NCBI RefSeq assembly: GCF_000972785.3
Contig: NZ_CP011253.3
Coordinates: forward strand, 3,410,001-3,474,000
Direction: 5' to 3'
DNA from: Pandoraea oxalativorans
GTDB lineage: Bacteria > Pseudomonadota > Gammaproteobacteria > Burkholderiales > Burkholderiaceae
DNA: 64,000 nucleotides
The notes under the pieces: generated by a model
Database searches by the model: none
Seen by the model: only the letters and a program-made list of their open reading frames with translations
Told to the model about the DNA's origin: nothing
Shown here: one piece after another, positions 55,334 through 64,000 of the stretch
Position numbering within the stretch: position 1 is the first letter of the stretch
How the letters are laid out: each line of letters begins with the position of its first letter
Program-made: the position numbers and the translations under genes

Positions 55334-56146
55334 TCAGGCAATCCAGCGCTTGCGCCGCCGGTAGCTCTTGACGTTGCGGAAGCTCCCTGTGCTGCTCGCC
55401 CCGTCTTTGGCAATGCCCAGATAGAACTCCTTGACGTCCTCGTTATCGCGCAGCGACGTCGCGTCGCCATCCATCACGACCCGCCCGTTCTCGAGGATGT
55501 AGCCGTAGTCCGCATAGCGCAGCGCGGCCATCGTGTTCTGCTCCGCGAGCAGGAAACTGACGTTCTCGCGCTGATTCAGGTCGCGCACGATCGTGAAAAT
55601 CTCCTCGACGATCTGCGGCGCGAGCCCCATCGACGGTTCGTCGAGCAGAATCATCGACGGCTGGGCCATCATGGCGCGCCCGATGGCGCACATCTGCTGC
55701 TCGCCGCCGGAGGTGTAGCCCGCCTGCGACTTGCGCCGTGTCTTCAGACGCGGGAAGTACGCGTAAATGCGCTCCAAAGCGTGCTGCTGTGCACTGCGCG
55801 ACGCGTGCCGCACGTAGCCGCCCGTCAGCAGATTCTCTTCGATGGTCAGATGCCCGAAGCAGTGACGCCCCTCCATCACCTGAATCACGCCGCGCTTGAC
55901 CAGCCCATTGGGCGTGAGTTGCTCGACCCGTTCGCCGCGATAGTCGATGGTGCCCTTCGTCACCTCGCCGCGCTCCGCATGCAGCAGGTTCGAGATGGCC
56001 TTGAGCGTCGTGCTCTTGCCCGCGCCGTTGGCTCCGAGCAGCGCCACGATCTTGCCCTCGGGCACGATCAGCGACACGCCCTTGAGCACCAGAATGACGT
56101 GGTCGTATATGACTTCGATGTTATTGACGCGCAAACTCGCTTCCAT
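55334..56146 (-). CDS. livF: Branched-chain-type ABC transporter ATP-binding protein (LivF)
   Basis: A 270-residue ATPase: Walker A GANGAGKST, signature in YTSGGEQQMCAIGRAMM, Walker B MILLDEPSMGLAP, switch region AEQNTMAAL. It has a basic C-terminal tail (KSYRRRKRW). GGAG stands 7 bases before the ATG. The substrate class cannot be read from it; with acyl/aryl-CoA ligases around, aromatic or fatty acids are likelier than amino acids. Confidence 0.92.
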   Translation of the reverse strand: MEASLRVNNIEVIYDHVILVLKGVSLIVPEGKIVALLGANGAGKSTTLKAISNLLHAERGEVTKGTIDYRGERVEQLTPNGLVKRGVIQVMEGRHCFGHLTIEENLLTGGYVRHASRSAQQHALERIYAYFPRLKTRRKSQAGYTSGGEQQMCAIGRAMMAQPSMILLDEPSMGLAPQIVEEIFTIVRDLNQRENVSFLLAEQNTMAALRYADYGYILENGRVVMDGDATSLRDNEDVKEFYLGIAKDGASSTGSFRNVKSYRRRKRWIA

Positions 56147-56207
56147 GCATCACTCCGAAATCGGTGCTGCCGGCGTCCGTCACCGGCAGCGTATCCTCAA
56201 CCCTTCA

Positions 56208-57542
56208 TCAGCCCTTGAAGCAAGCGGGCGTAATGCCCTTCTCTTTGGCGTACTGCTTGGCCGACGCTTCGAACAACGGGTGAATCAGACGGCGATTGCC
56301 TTCGATCCAGTCGGACACCATCACCCACTTCGCGCCGTCCCATTGCTGGATACGGACCTTGCCCGAGCCTTCGTGGTCCTCGCAGCTCGTCTTGATGTCC
56401 GGCAGCAGGCCCGTTGCACCCAGCGCCTTCAGGCGCGCCGCGTCGATGTTCAGGTTCTCGAACGCCCAGCGCACCTGCACCGGCGTGGAGACCTTGCCCT
56501 TGCCGAACTTGTTCTGCGCGGTATTCAGTGCCTCGACGGTGGCCACGGCCGCCGAAACGCCACGGTTGTACAGCACCGAGCCGACCTTCGACGGGTCCTG
56601 CATATTCCCCTTGCCTGCGCCGTAGACCACCTTTTCGATGTCGGCGATGAGCGGCACCTGCTTGCCCGCCACGTTCCACGTCGCGCTCATGTAGCCCTTG
56701 GCGGCCGGACCTGCCGGGATCGTGTCCTCTTCCGAGCCCGCCCACCAGCTGCCGATGATCTTCTCGCGCGGATAGCCGACCTTCTGCGCGGCCTTGAGCG
56801 CCGTCTGGTTCATCACGCCCCAGCCCCAGAACACGACGTAATCCGGGTTCTCCTGACGAATGCGCAGCCACTGCGCGCCCTGTTCGTTGCCCGGGTGCGC
56901 CACCGGAATCTCGATCAGGTTGAACTTGTGGATCTTCGATTCGGCCTGCATTGCGACAATCGGCTCCTTGCCGTATGCCGAGTCGTGGTACAGGAACACG
57001 ATCTTCTTGCCGCCCAGCGAGCCGCCGTTCTTGTCGGCGAGGAACTTGATGATGGCGGACGCCTGCATCTGGTAGGTCGTCACCAGCGGGAAGGCCCACG
57101 GGAACACGGTGCCGTCGACCGCGTCGGTGCGCCCATACCCCATCATGACCAGGGGCACCTGATCGGTCGCGGTCTTGTCGATCAGTGCGTAGGAAATGCC
57201 CGTCGCCATCGTGTGATAGGCGGTGCCCTTCGTCACCGGGTTCTTGCCCTTCAGACGCTCGTAGCACTCCACACCCTTGGCGTTGTTGTACTCCGTCTCA
57301 CACTCTTCCCACGTGAGCTTCACGCCGTTTACGCCGCCGTTCTTCAGGTTCACGTATTGCAGATAGTCGATGAAACCGCCGTAGAACGACTGCCCGTTCG
57401 CGCCATAGGGGCCAACGCGATAGTCAGCCAGCGCGATGAACTGATCGTTCGACTGCGCGAACGACGTCCCCGCTGCCCCCGTGCCGAGCGCCAGCGCTAA
57501 CGCCAGCGAGCCCAACGATGTCGTCAACTGTTTCGTGTTCAT
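56208..57542 (-). CDS. Branched-chain-type ABC transporter substrate-binding protein
   Basis: A 444-residue periplasmic protein of the LivJ/K (Peripla_BP_6) class with a Sec signal (LGSLALALALGTGAAGTSFAQ). The start at 57542 has GGAGA upstream; a longer open frame is discarded. VKLTWEECETEYNNAKGVECYERLK and AHPGNEQGAQWLRIRQENPDYVVFWGWG are typical of the subgroup found next to acyl-CoA ligases in betaproteobacteria. The cysteines at ECETEY, ECYERL, SCEDHEG and ACFKG may form disulfides. Confidence 0.9.
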   Translation of the reverse strand: MNTKQLTTSLGSLALALALGTGAAGTSFAQSNDQFIALADYRVGPYGANGQSFYGGFIDYLQYVNLKNGGVNGVKLTWEECETEYNNAKGVECYERLKGKNPVTKGTAYHTMATGISYALIDKTATDQVPLVMMGYGRTDAVDGTVFPWAFPLVTTYQMQASAIIKFLADKNGGSLGGKKIVFLYHDSAYGKEPIVAMQAESKIHKFNLIEIPVAHPGNEQGAQWLRIRQENPDYVVFWGWGVMNQTALKAAQKVGYPREKIIGSWWAGSEEDTIPAGPAAKGYMSATWNVAGKQVPLIADIEKVVYGAGKGNMQDPSKVGSVLYNRGVSAAVATVEALNTAQNKFGKGKVSTPVQVRWAFENLNIDAARLKALGATGLLPDIKTSCEDHEGSGKVRIQQWDGAKWVMVSDWIEGNRRLIHPLFEASAKQYAKEKGITPACFKG

Positions 57543-57621
57543 GCTGTGTCTCCATCTGTGGTTTTGTGTATGACCAAACGTTCGCCGGCAACCGGTCACA
57601 AAGGCCGCCGACTGGCAAACC

Positions 57622-58698
57622 TCAATGCGGGAAGGGCCAGATGCGCAGCTTCTCCTTGGCAATCTGCCAGAGCCGCGCCAGCCCGTGCGGTTCGGCAATC
57701 AGGAAAAAGATGATGAGACCGCCGAACACCATCAACTGGATATGCGAGACGGTGGCGTTGGTGAACGGCAAATGCAGGACGGTGGCAATCGTCGGCAGCG
57801 TGCTGTCGAGAAAGATCGGCAGCAACAAGATGAACGCAGCGCCCAGAAAGCTGCCGAGGATGCTGCCCACGCCGCCGATGATGATCATGAACAGGATGCG
57901 GAACGACAGGTCGAGCGAGAAGCCGTCCGGCTCCACAGAGCCGAGGTAGCAGTAGGCGTAAAGCGCCCCCGCCACGCCACAGTAGAACGAACTCACGGCG
58001 AAGGCGAGCAGCTTGACTCGCATGAGCGGAATGCCGATGACCTCGGCGGCGACGTCCATGTCGCGCACGGCCATCCACGCGCGGCCGATATGCGAGCGCA
58101 CCAGATTCTTCGCAATAAGCGCCATCAGCGTCACCACGCCCAGCACGAACAGGTACTTGCGCACCGGCGTATCCACATCCACACCGAACACCGAGATCTT
58201 CTGCGCCGTGATCACGCCCGACGAACTGTTGTTCGAGAGCCAGGGGAATTTGGTGAGCACCCAGAGCACGAAGAACTGCGCGGCAAGCGTGGCCACCGCG
58301 AGGTAGAAGCCCTTGATGCGCAGCGATGGCAGACCGAACGCGATGCCCACGAGCGCCGCACACACGCCCCCCAGCGCGAACGAGGCCAGGATCGGCATCC
58401 CCTCGATACGCAACTGGAAGTTGTAGGACGCATAAGCGCCCACGGCCATGAACGCCGCCGTGCCCAGCGACAGTTGCCCTGCGTAGCCCGTCAGCAGGTT
58501 CAGCCCCAGCGCCGCCAGCGAGAACACGAGGAACGGCACGAGGATAGCCGTCAGCCAGTACTCGGAAGCGATCCACGGCAGAATGCCGAAGGCCACGACG
58601 AGCAGGCTGCAAACGGCGATCCGGTCCTGCCGGATCGGGAAAATCTGGCTGTCGGCGACGTAGGATGTCTTGAACTGCCCGGCTTCGCGATAGAACAT
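57622..58698 (-). CDS. livM: Branched-chain-type ABC transporter permease (LivM)
   Basis: A 358-residue permease with about ten helices: LGLNLLTGYAGQLSLGTAAFMAVGAY, the loop AVRDMDVAAEVIGIPLMRVKLLAFAVSSFYCGVAGAL, and MIIIGGVGSILGSFLGAAFI. The start at 58698 is supported by AGAGG upstream; the frame happens to stay open far beyond. Confidence 0.92.
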   Translation of the reverse strand: MFYREAGQFKTSYVADSQIFPIRQDRIAVCSLLVVAFGILPWIASEYWLTAILVPFLVFSLAALGLNLLTGYAGQLSLGTAAFMAVGAYASYNFQLRIEGMPILASFALGGVCAALVGIAFGLPSLRIKGFYLAVATLAAQFFVLWVLTKFPWLSNNSSSGVITAQKISVFGVDVDTPVRKYLFVLGVVTLMALIAKNLVRSHIGRAWMAVRDMDVAAEVIGIPLMRVKLLAFAVSSFYCGVAGALYAYCYLGSVEPDGFSLDLSFRILFMIIIGGVGSILGSFLGAAFILLLPIFLDSTLPTIATVLHLPFTNATVSHIQLMVFGGLIIFFLIAEPHGLARLWQIAKEKLRIWPFPH

Positions 58699-58763
58699 GT
58701 GTGGCCTCTGCGATGAATGCTTGCGCGTGCTTTCCGATTCGAACGACTGAGGGGATTCCCCAG

Positions 58764-59678
58764 TCAGACCCGGTCGATATGCCGTTCGCCGAACAGCCCT
58801 TCCGGGCGTACCAGCAGGAACAGCAGGGCGAAGACGTAAGGGAACCAGCCCTCGATGCCACCGAAATTGCCGCCGAACTGACTTTGCAGCAGTTGCGGCA
58901 CGTAGATCTCCGCGAGCTTTTCCGCCGCACCGATGATCAGCCCGCCCACAATCGCGCCGGGAATCGACGTGAAGCCGCCCAGAATCAGCACGGGCAGCGC
59001 CTTGAGCGCCGTCATCGTGAGCGCGAACTGAACACCATTGCGCGAACCCCACAGCATGCCCGCCACCAGCGCGACGAAGCCCGACACGCTCCACACGACC
59101 ACCCAGATGCGCTGTAACGGAATGCCCAGCGAGAGCGCCGCCTGATGGTCGTCTGCGACCGCCCGCAGCGCCCGCCCGATGCTCGTCGCCTTGAAGAACA
59201 GGGCCAGCAACGCCACCAGCACCGCCGCAATCCCGGCGGCCGCGAGGTCGAAGCTGCTCACCAGCACGCCCGTCGAATCCATGATCGAGACGATGGGTTC
59301 GTCCACGATGCCCAGTGACAACGGACGCACTTCGTTGCCCCACAACAGTGGCGCCAGACCTTCGAGGAAGAACGACAGGCCGATGGTCGCCATGAACAGC
59401 GTGATCGGCGACTGGTTCACGAGCTTGCGCAACACGAAGCGCTCCGTCGCCATACTCATCAGGATCATCACGACAAACGCCCCGATGGCTGCCGCCCACA
59501 GGGGCAAGCCACGCTCCATGAGACCGACGACCGACAAGGCCGCGAAGTACACCATCGCGCCCTGCGCGAAATTGAATACGCCGGACGCCTTGAAGATCAA
59601 AACGAAGCCCAGCGCCACGAGCGAATACATCACGCCCGAGAGCAGCCCGCCGATCAGGATTTCGAAGAAGAACTGCAT
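58764..59678 (-). CDS. livH: Branched-chain-type ABC transporter permease (LivH)
   Basis: A 304-residue permease: SLVALGFVLIFKASGVFNFAQGAMVYFAA, LFMATIGLSFFLEGLAPLLWG, RAVADDHQAALSLGIPLQRIW and KALPVLILGGFTSIPGAIVGGLIIG match LivH. GGAG is 6-9 bases before the ATG. Pairs with LivM. Confidence 0.93.
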   Translation of the reverse strand: MQFFFEILIGGLLSGVMYSLVALGFVLIFKASGVFNFAQGAMVYFAALSVVGLMERGLPLWAAAIGAFVVMILMSMATERFVLRKLVNQSPITLFMATIGLSFFLEGLAPLLWGNEVRPLSLGIVDEPIVSIMDSTGVLVSSFDLAAAGIAAVLVALLALFFKATSIGRALRAVADDHQAALSLGIPLQRIWVVVWSVSGFVALVAGMLWGSRNGVQFALTMTALKALPVLILGGFTSIPGAIVGGLIIGAAEKLAEIYVPQLLQSQFGGNFGGIEGWFPYVFALLFLLVRPEGLFGERHIDRV

Positions 59679-59759
59679 CGATGTCTCCAGTGTGCCAACG
59701 CTCAGTCAACTGCCATTCGATGTTCGGTATTCGAGGCATGCGAAAAGCCTCTGCGGCGA

Positions 59760-60566
59760 TCACGCCGCCGCTGGCATGCCCTGTGCTGCCCCGAGATAGG
59801 CGCGGATCACCTCGGGGTCGGCGCGAACCTCCGCAGGAGTGCCATCGCCGATCTTCTTGCCGTAGTCGAGCACCACCACACGATCGGAGATGTCCATCAC
59901 CACGCCCATGTCGTGCTCGATCAGCACGATGGTCGTGCCGAACTCCTCGTTCACTTCGAGAATGAAGCGACACATGTCGCGCTTCTCTTCGAGGTTCATG
60001 CCCGCCATCGGCTCGTCGAGCAGCAGCAGTTCGGGCTCGGCAGCCAGCGCGCGCGCCAGCTCGACACGCTTTTGCAGCCCGTACGGCAGTCGTCCGACGG
60101 GCGTCTTGCGGATGTGCTGAATTTCGAGGAAGTCGATGATCTCTTCGACCTTGGCGCGATTCGCCATCTCCTCCTGACGCGCCTTCCCCCACCAGAGGGC
60201 GCTGGCCAGAAGTCCGGCACGCATGCGGGTGTTGCGTCCCGTCATGATGTTGTCGAGCACGGACATGCCCTTGAACAAGGCGATGTTCTGGAAGGTGCGC
60301 GCCACGCCCTGGCGTGCGGCCGACGTCGGATGCATGCGCTGCCGCACTTCGCCGCGAAACACGATCGTGCCCTGCTGCGGGTGATAGACGCCATTGATGA
60401 CGTTGAGCATCGAACTCTTGCCCGCGCCGTTCGGGCCGATGATCGCGCGGATCTCGTGCGCCATCACGTTGAACGAGATATCCGTCAACGCCTTGACGCC
60501 GCCGAACGACAAGCTGATGTGCTGCAAATCGAGCAGTACTTCGCCAGTCTTGCGGTGCTCACTCAT
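59760..60566 (-). CDS. livG: Branched-chain-type ABC transporter ATP-binding protein (LivG)
   Basis: A 268-residue ATPase: Walker A GPNGAGKSS, Q-loop FQNIALFKGM, signature LPYGLQKRVELARAL (the usual degenerate LivG form), Walker B LLLLDEPMAGMN, switch His in LIEHDMGVV. GGAG precedes the ATG. With 55334-56146 it makes the two-ATPase set of the transporter. Confidence 0.93.
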   Translation of the reverse strand: MSEHRKTGEVLLDLQHISLSFGGVKALTDISFNVMAHEIRAIIGPNGAGKSSMLNVINGVYHPQQGTIVFRGEVRQRMHPTSAARQGVARTFQNIALFKGMSVLDNIMTGRNTRMRAGLLASALWWGKARQEEMANRAKVEEIIDFLEIQHIRKTPVGRLPYGLQKRVELARALAAEPELLLLDEPMAGMNLEEKRDMCRFILEVNEEFGTTIVLIEHDMGVVMDISDRVVVLDYGKKIGDGTPAEVRADPEVIRAYLGAAQGMPAAA

Positions 60567-60654
60567 ACCTTCTCCTGCGGCAATGCCCGGCTCAGGGCGT
60601 AAGACGTCATAACCTGAAGGCCAGGACTAGCGTTCGTCGGGTTCGTCTGTTTCA

Positions 60655-62628
60655 TCAGGCCGCGCAGCGCAGCTTCGCAGGCGCAGGGTCGTCGACGGGC
60701 GCGCGCACCCCGACCACACGCGCCGGGTGAATCGTGAGCGTCGCGCTGACACTGCCCTCGCGTCCGTCTTCGAACTTCACGCGCGTTTCGATGAACTGCG
60801 TCGACTTGCCGGTGTAAAAGGCGTCGATCAGCACGTCGTATTTCTGGGCGATGAACGCGCGGCGCACCTTGCGCGTGCGGGTCAGTTCGTCGTCGTCCGG
60901 GTCCAGTTCCTTGTGCAGAATCACGAAGCGCTGAATCTGTGCGGCGGCAAACGCCGGTTCCTTCGCGAGATCGGCATTGACTTGTTCGATGCAACCGAGG
61001 ATCAGTTCGGCGACCAGCGGATTGCTGGCGAGATCGATGTAACCGGCGTAAGCGAGGTTCTTGCGCTCGGCCCAGTTGCCCACGGCGTCGATATCGATGT
61101 TGATGAACGCGCAAACGCCGTCGCGGCCGTCACCGAAGGCCACCGCTTCCTTGATATACGAGAAAAACTTGAGCTTGTTCTCGATGTACTTGGGCGCGAA
61201 CAGCGACCCGCAGGCGAGTTTGCCGACATCCTTGGCGCGGTCGATGATGCGCAGATGGCCGTCGGCATCGATGATGCCCGCGTCGCCGGTGCGGAAATAG
61301 CCGCTCTCGTCGAGCGCCTCGCGCGTGGCATCGGGCCGCTTGTAGTACTCCTTGAGCAAGCCCACACCCCGCACGAGCACTTCGCCGTTATCGCCAATCT
61401 TGATTTCCATGCCGGGCGCGACCGGGCCAACGCTGTCGAATCGCACCTGACGATCCGGTTGCAGGCAGACGTACGCGCACGTCTCCGTCTGACCGTAGAA
61501 CTGTTTGAGGTTGATGCCGATGGCGCGGTAGAAGCGGAACAGGTCCGGGCCGATAGCTTCGCCAGCGGTGTAAGCCGTGCGGATACGGCTCATGCCGAGC
61601 GTATTGCGCAGCGGGCCGTACACACAGAGGTTCCCCACCGCGTATTGCAAACGGTCCAGCCATGAGACCGGGCGACGATCCAGCACGGCCGCCCCACAGC
61701 GGTTCGCCACGTCCATGAAGTGCGCGAACATCTTGCGCTTCAGACGGTTCGCGTCCTCCATGCGGATCATGACTTGCGTGAGTACGTTCTCGTATACCCG
61801 CGGCGGCGCGAAGTAGTAGGTCGGACCGATCTCGCGCATGTCGGTGGAGATCGTGTCGGGCGATTCGGGGCAGTTGACCGTGAAGCCAGCCACGAGCGCT
61901 TGCGCGTAGGAAAACAGGTGGTCGCCGACCCAGGCCATCGGCAGATAGGACAGCACTTCGTCGCCCGGGCCAAGCCGGTCGAACGTGCTGCCATGATACG
62001 CCGCGCCGATCAGGCCGGCGTGCGAGTGGCAGACGCCCTTCGGTTTGCCCGTCGTGCCGGAGGTGTAGAGGATGGTGGCGGTGTCGTCCGGCGCGACGGC
62101 GGCGACGGCATCGTCGAAGTAGCGCGGATGCTGCGCGTTGAAGGTACGCCCCTGCTCCAGCGCCGAGGCGTACGATTGCAACCCGGCGGCATCGTAATTA
62201 CGCAAGCCCCGCGGGTCTTCGTAGATGATGTGCGACAGGTGCGGCACGCGCTCTCGCAACTCCAGCAGCTTGTCGACCTGCTCCTGATCTTCGGCGACGA
62301 CGAAATCGATCTCGGCGTCTTCGAGCACGTGGGCCATTTCGGCAGCGACGGCGTCCTGATACAGCGGCACGGCCACGCCCCCGAGGGCTTGCGCGGCCGT
62401 CATCGCCCAATACAGGCGCACCCGGTTATTGCCGACGATGGCCAGATTGTCGCCACGTTTGAACCCGGCGGCGGCGAGCGCGCAGGCGAGCATGCGCACT
62501 TCATGCGCGGCCTCCTGCCAGCTCCAGCTCTGCCAGATCCCGAGATCTTTTTCCCGATACGCCGTGCGGGCGCCCCGTGTCGCGGCATGGGCCAACAACA
62601 ATCGCGGGAAGGTAGTCCGCTCCTGCAT
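60655..62628 (-). CDS. Large AMP-dependent acyl-CoA synthetase (FadD15-like)
   Basis: A 657-residue ANL enzyme. The phosphate loop is ILYTSGTTGKPKGVCHSH, then LPMAWVGDHLFSYAQAL, the A5 motif KQFYGQTE, and YFRTGDAGIIDADGHLRIIDRAKDVGK with the hinge. The C-terminal part is longer than in FadD and is typical of the group linked to Liv-type transporters. The start at 62628 (MQERTTF) has CAGGAG upstream. It is the first gene of the minus-strand operon and probably traps the imported acid as CoA ester. Confidence 0.9.
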   Translation of the reverse strand: MQERTTFPRLLLAHAATRGARTAYREKDLGIWQSWSWQEAAHEVRMLACALAAAGFKRGDNLAIVGNNRVRLYWAMTAAQALGGVAVPLYQDAVAAEMAHVLEDAEIDFVVAEDQEQVDKLLELRERVPHLSHIIYEDPRGLRNYDAAGLQSYASALEQGRTFNAQHPRYFDDAVAAVAPDDTATILYTSGTTGKPKGVCHSHAGLIGAAYHGSTFDRLGPGDEVLSYLPMAWVGDHLFSYAQALVAGFTVNCPESPDTISTDMREIGPTYYFAPPRVYENVLTQVMIRMEDANRLKRKMFAHFMDVANRCGAAVLDRRPVSWLDRLQYAVGNLCVYGPLRNTLGMSRIRTAYTAGEAIGPDLFRFYRAIGINLKQFYGQTETCAYVCLQPDRQVRFDSVGPVAPGMEIKIGDNGEVLVRGVGLLKEYYKRPDATREALDESGYFRTGDAGIIDADGHLRIIDRAKDVGKLACGSLFAPKYIENKLKFFSYIKEAVAFGDGRDGVCAFINIDIDAVGNWAERKNLAYAGYIDLASNPLVAELILGCIEQVNADLAKEPAFAAAQIQRFVILHKELDPDDDELTRTRKVRRAFIAQKYDVLIDAFYTGKSTQFIETRVKFEDGREGSVSATLTIHPARVVGVRAPVDDPAPAKLRCAA

Positions 62629-62965
62629 GCCAGTCTCCTGTGTCTCGCCACGTTTCGACATCTGTCGAGGGGGAGTGGCGTGGCTCGGTCGGCGTGCGTG
62701 CTCGTGGCACGCTCCTTACTGCTCGCAGCGCCTTCGATCGGCGCTATTTTTGCTTTGGAATGCCATACAGCGTCTGCAGCGACTGCGGTGAAACGACTAC
62801 GGCGACTACCGATATGCCGGGTAACGGTCAGCTTCTATACTTGTGCTTCGGCGTCGTGTTCAGACCGCCATGAATGCTTGTCTCGCCGTTGCCAGGCAAG
62901 GCGAAGATACCTCATGGCTCACGGCGGATTTGTCACCAGGATGACAATCAAGGGAAAGTCCCTAT
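62629..62965. other. Divergent intergenic region
   Basis: About 337 bases between the synthetase operon and the Crp/Fnr gene, with no supportable gene. It should hold both promoters; the inverted repeat at 62931-62946 is the only clear site seen. Confidence 0.55.
62931..62946. promoter_or_regulatory. Crp/Fnr-type inverted repeat
   Basis: TGTCA-N6-TGACA, with the spacing of Crp-family sites (TGTGA-N6-TCACA), 20 bases upstream of the Crp/Fnr regulator start and within the divergent region shared with the acyl-CoA synthetase operon. Suits autoregulation. Confidence 0.6.
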
Positions 62966-63637
62966 ATGTCGCTCGAAACCTTGTTGCAGCGCAGCGTCTG
63001 GGCGCAAGGACTGACGCCCGATCAGCGCGCACGCGTGGTGGCGGAGATTCAGGTGCGTCCGGTCGAGAACGGCGGATATGTCTGCCGCAAGGGCGACCCG
63101 ACCCATGCGTGGTTCGGGGTGATCGAGGGGTTGGTGAAGATCACGACGGCGTCCGCCAGCGGCAAGTCGGTGACGTTTACGGGCGTACCGGCGGGCGCGT
63201 GGTTCGGCGAAGGCTCGGTGCTCAAGCACGAGATCCGGAAATATGACGTCATGGCGCTGCGTGACTCGGTGCTCGCGCATATGCCCATCGCCACCTTCGA
63301 CTGGCTGCTGGACACGAGCATTCCGTTCAATCGCTTTCTGACGCTGCAACTCAACGAACGGTTGGGGCAATTCATTGCGGCCGTCGAGCACGAGCGTCTG
63401 CTCGATACCGATGCCCGCGTCGCCCGTTCGCTGTCGTCGATGTTCAATCCGAACCTGTATCCGTCCGACGACAACACCGTGCAGATCTCTCAAGAGGAAC
63501 TGAGTTACCTTGCGGGGGTTTCGCGTCAGCGGGTGAACCTTGCGTTGAAGGTGCTGGAGCAGGCGGGATTGGTCAAGGTCGATTACGGCGTGCTGACCAT
63601 TCTCGATCTCGAAGGGCTGCGCGAGTTCGGCATGTAA
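62966..63637 (+). CDS. Crp/Fnr-family regulator
   Basis: A 223-residue regulator: an N-terminal cyclic-nucleotide-binding-like beta barrel (GYVCRKGDPTHAWFGVIEGLVKI, GAWFGEGSVL), a dimer helix, and the C-terminal winged helix SQEELSYLAGVSRQRVNLALKVLEQAGLV. The canonical cAMP-contact pattern and the FNR iron-sulfur cysteines are absent, so the ligand may differ. It is divergent from the transporter-synthetase operon, which it likely controls. Confidence 0.9.
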   Translation: MSLETLLQRSVWAQGLTPDQRARVVAEIQVRPVENGGYVCRKGDPTHAWFGVIEGLVKITTASASGKSVTFTGVPAGAWFGEGSVLKHEIRKYDVMALRDSVLAHMPIATFDWLLDTSIPFNRFLTLQLNERLGQFIAAVEHERLLDTDARVARSLSSMFNPNLYPSDDNTVQISQEELSYLAGVSRQRVNLALKVLEQAGLVKVDYGVLTILDLEGLREFGM

Positions 63638-63723
63638 AACCCCTGGTCGAAGCCTTGCCGGAGCGCCGGAGTGGGCGCAGAATCGTTATTTTGCAGGCTC
63701 CCCCTCACGACCGCGCCCTTCCC

Positions 63724-64000
63724 ATGTCTATCCATGCAAGGCCTGCCGACGCGCTGCGACCCACGCTGCTCGGCAACAGTGTCGAACTCCATCCGCTGGA
63801 ACGTCATCACGCACAGGCGCTGGTTGCTGCGGCGGCCGATGGCGAGCTGTGGAATCTGAAAGTGACCGTCGTGCCGAACGCCGATACCGGCGATGCCTAC
63901 ATCGACCGGGCCTTGAAGGGGCGCGATGAAGGCACCGTCATCCCTTTCGTCATCGTTTCGACGGCCACGGGCAACGTGGTCGGTCACACCCGTTTCTGGA
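63724..64000 (+). CDS. GNAT-family N-acetyltransferase, 5' part (cut by window end)
   Basis: The first 92 residues of an acetyltransferase of the RimJ/RimL-like GNAT type: LRPTLLGNSVELHPLERHHAQAL, AYIDRALKGRDEGTVIPFVIVS and TGNVVGHTRFW, which is the start of the core strand before the acetyl-CoA motif. The gene runs past the window edge. Confidence 0.82.
   Translation, partial: MSIHARPADALRPTLLGNSVELHPLERHHAQALVAAAADGELWNLKVTVVPNADTGDAYIDRALKGRDEGTVIPFVIVSTATGNVVGHTRFW

Noticed and set aside
58701-60192. The long upstream extension of the LivM frame
   Set aside because: It runs through LivH and into LivG in the wrong frame; an open frame caused by high GC. LivM has a proper start at 58698.

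Overview
The window looks like a chromosomal segment of a GC-rich betaproteobacterium of the Burkholderiaceae. The gene content (aconitase B, a urea/short-chain amide transporter next to formamidase and aliphatic amidase, several sulfonate-type and branched-chain-type ABC transporters, aromatic acid genes) fits Pandoraea or a close relative. That genus call is from general resemblance, not from a search.

Region 1 (1-8.7 kb) is an accessory island. It carries a two-gene minus-strand operon, a TIR-like protein (3764-4135) followed by a caspase-like protease, the pairing described as the type IV Thoeris anti-phage system. The protease gene is split by an ISL3-family element (859-3605, 8-bp target duplication), itself split by an IS256-family element (1742-3172, 9-bp duplication). 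Upstream lies an IS3-family element (4461-8385) broken by two separate IS110-family insertions. The island ends near a 3' fragment of a tRNA-Ser gene (8620-8682), a likely old attachment site.

Region 2 (8.7-16.2 kb) is an organosulfur-use cluster: a rhodanese-type sulfurtransferase, two permeases, an ATPase, a Tat-exported binding protein and an FMN-dependent monooxygenase, followed by a MarR regulator with a palindromic operator and a short-chain dehydrogenase gene with an in-frame stop. An AT-rich gap and an alginate lyase follow.

Region 3 (18.3-32.2 kb) is for amide/urea nitrogen: amiE, fmdB, fmdA and urtEDCBA on the minus strand, then on the plus strand a 1157-residue permease-histidine kinase-receiver fusion and a LuxR-type response regulator. 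urtE is split by a second, different IS256-family element (21646-22989).

Region 4 (32.2-38.6 kb) holds a lipoprotein hydrolase, an AraC-regulator remnant, acnB with strong hairpins after it, a DnaQ-like exonuclease and a GntR/UTRA regulator. Region 5 (38.6-45 kb) is a compact operon of an AprA-like flavoprotein, a two-cluster ferredoxin, a binding protein, a frameshifted permease, an ATPase and a HEAT-repeat protein, headed by a promoter overlapped by a perfect 16-bp palindrome.

Region 6 (45-54 kb) is a putative CoA-dependent aromatic acid pathway: TetR regulator, alpha/beta hydrolase, VOC enzyme, small protein, aryl-AMP ligase, thioesterase, NicE-like maleate isomerase, salicylyl-CoA/aminobenzoyl-CoA-type flavin hydroxylase and aromatic acid MFS transporter. 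Region 7 (54-64 kb) has a phenylacetate-CoA-ligase-like enzyme, a full branched-chain-type ABC transporter, a large acyl-CoA synthetase, a Crp/Fnr regulator and a GNAT acetyltransferase cut by the window end.

Five genes unrelated in function are broken (caspase, SDR, urtE, AraC, one ABC permease), which suggests ongoing gene decay.
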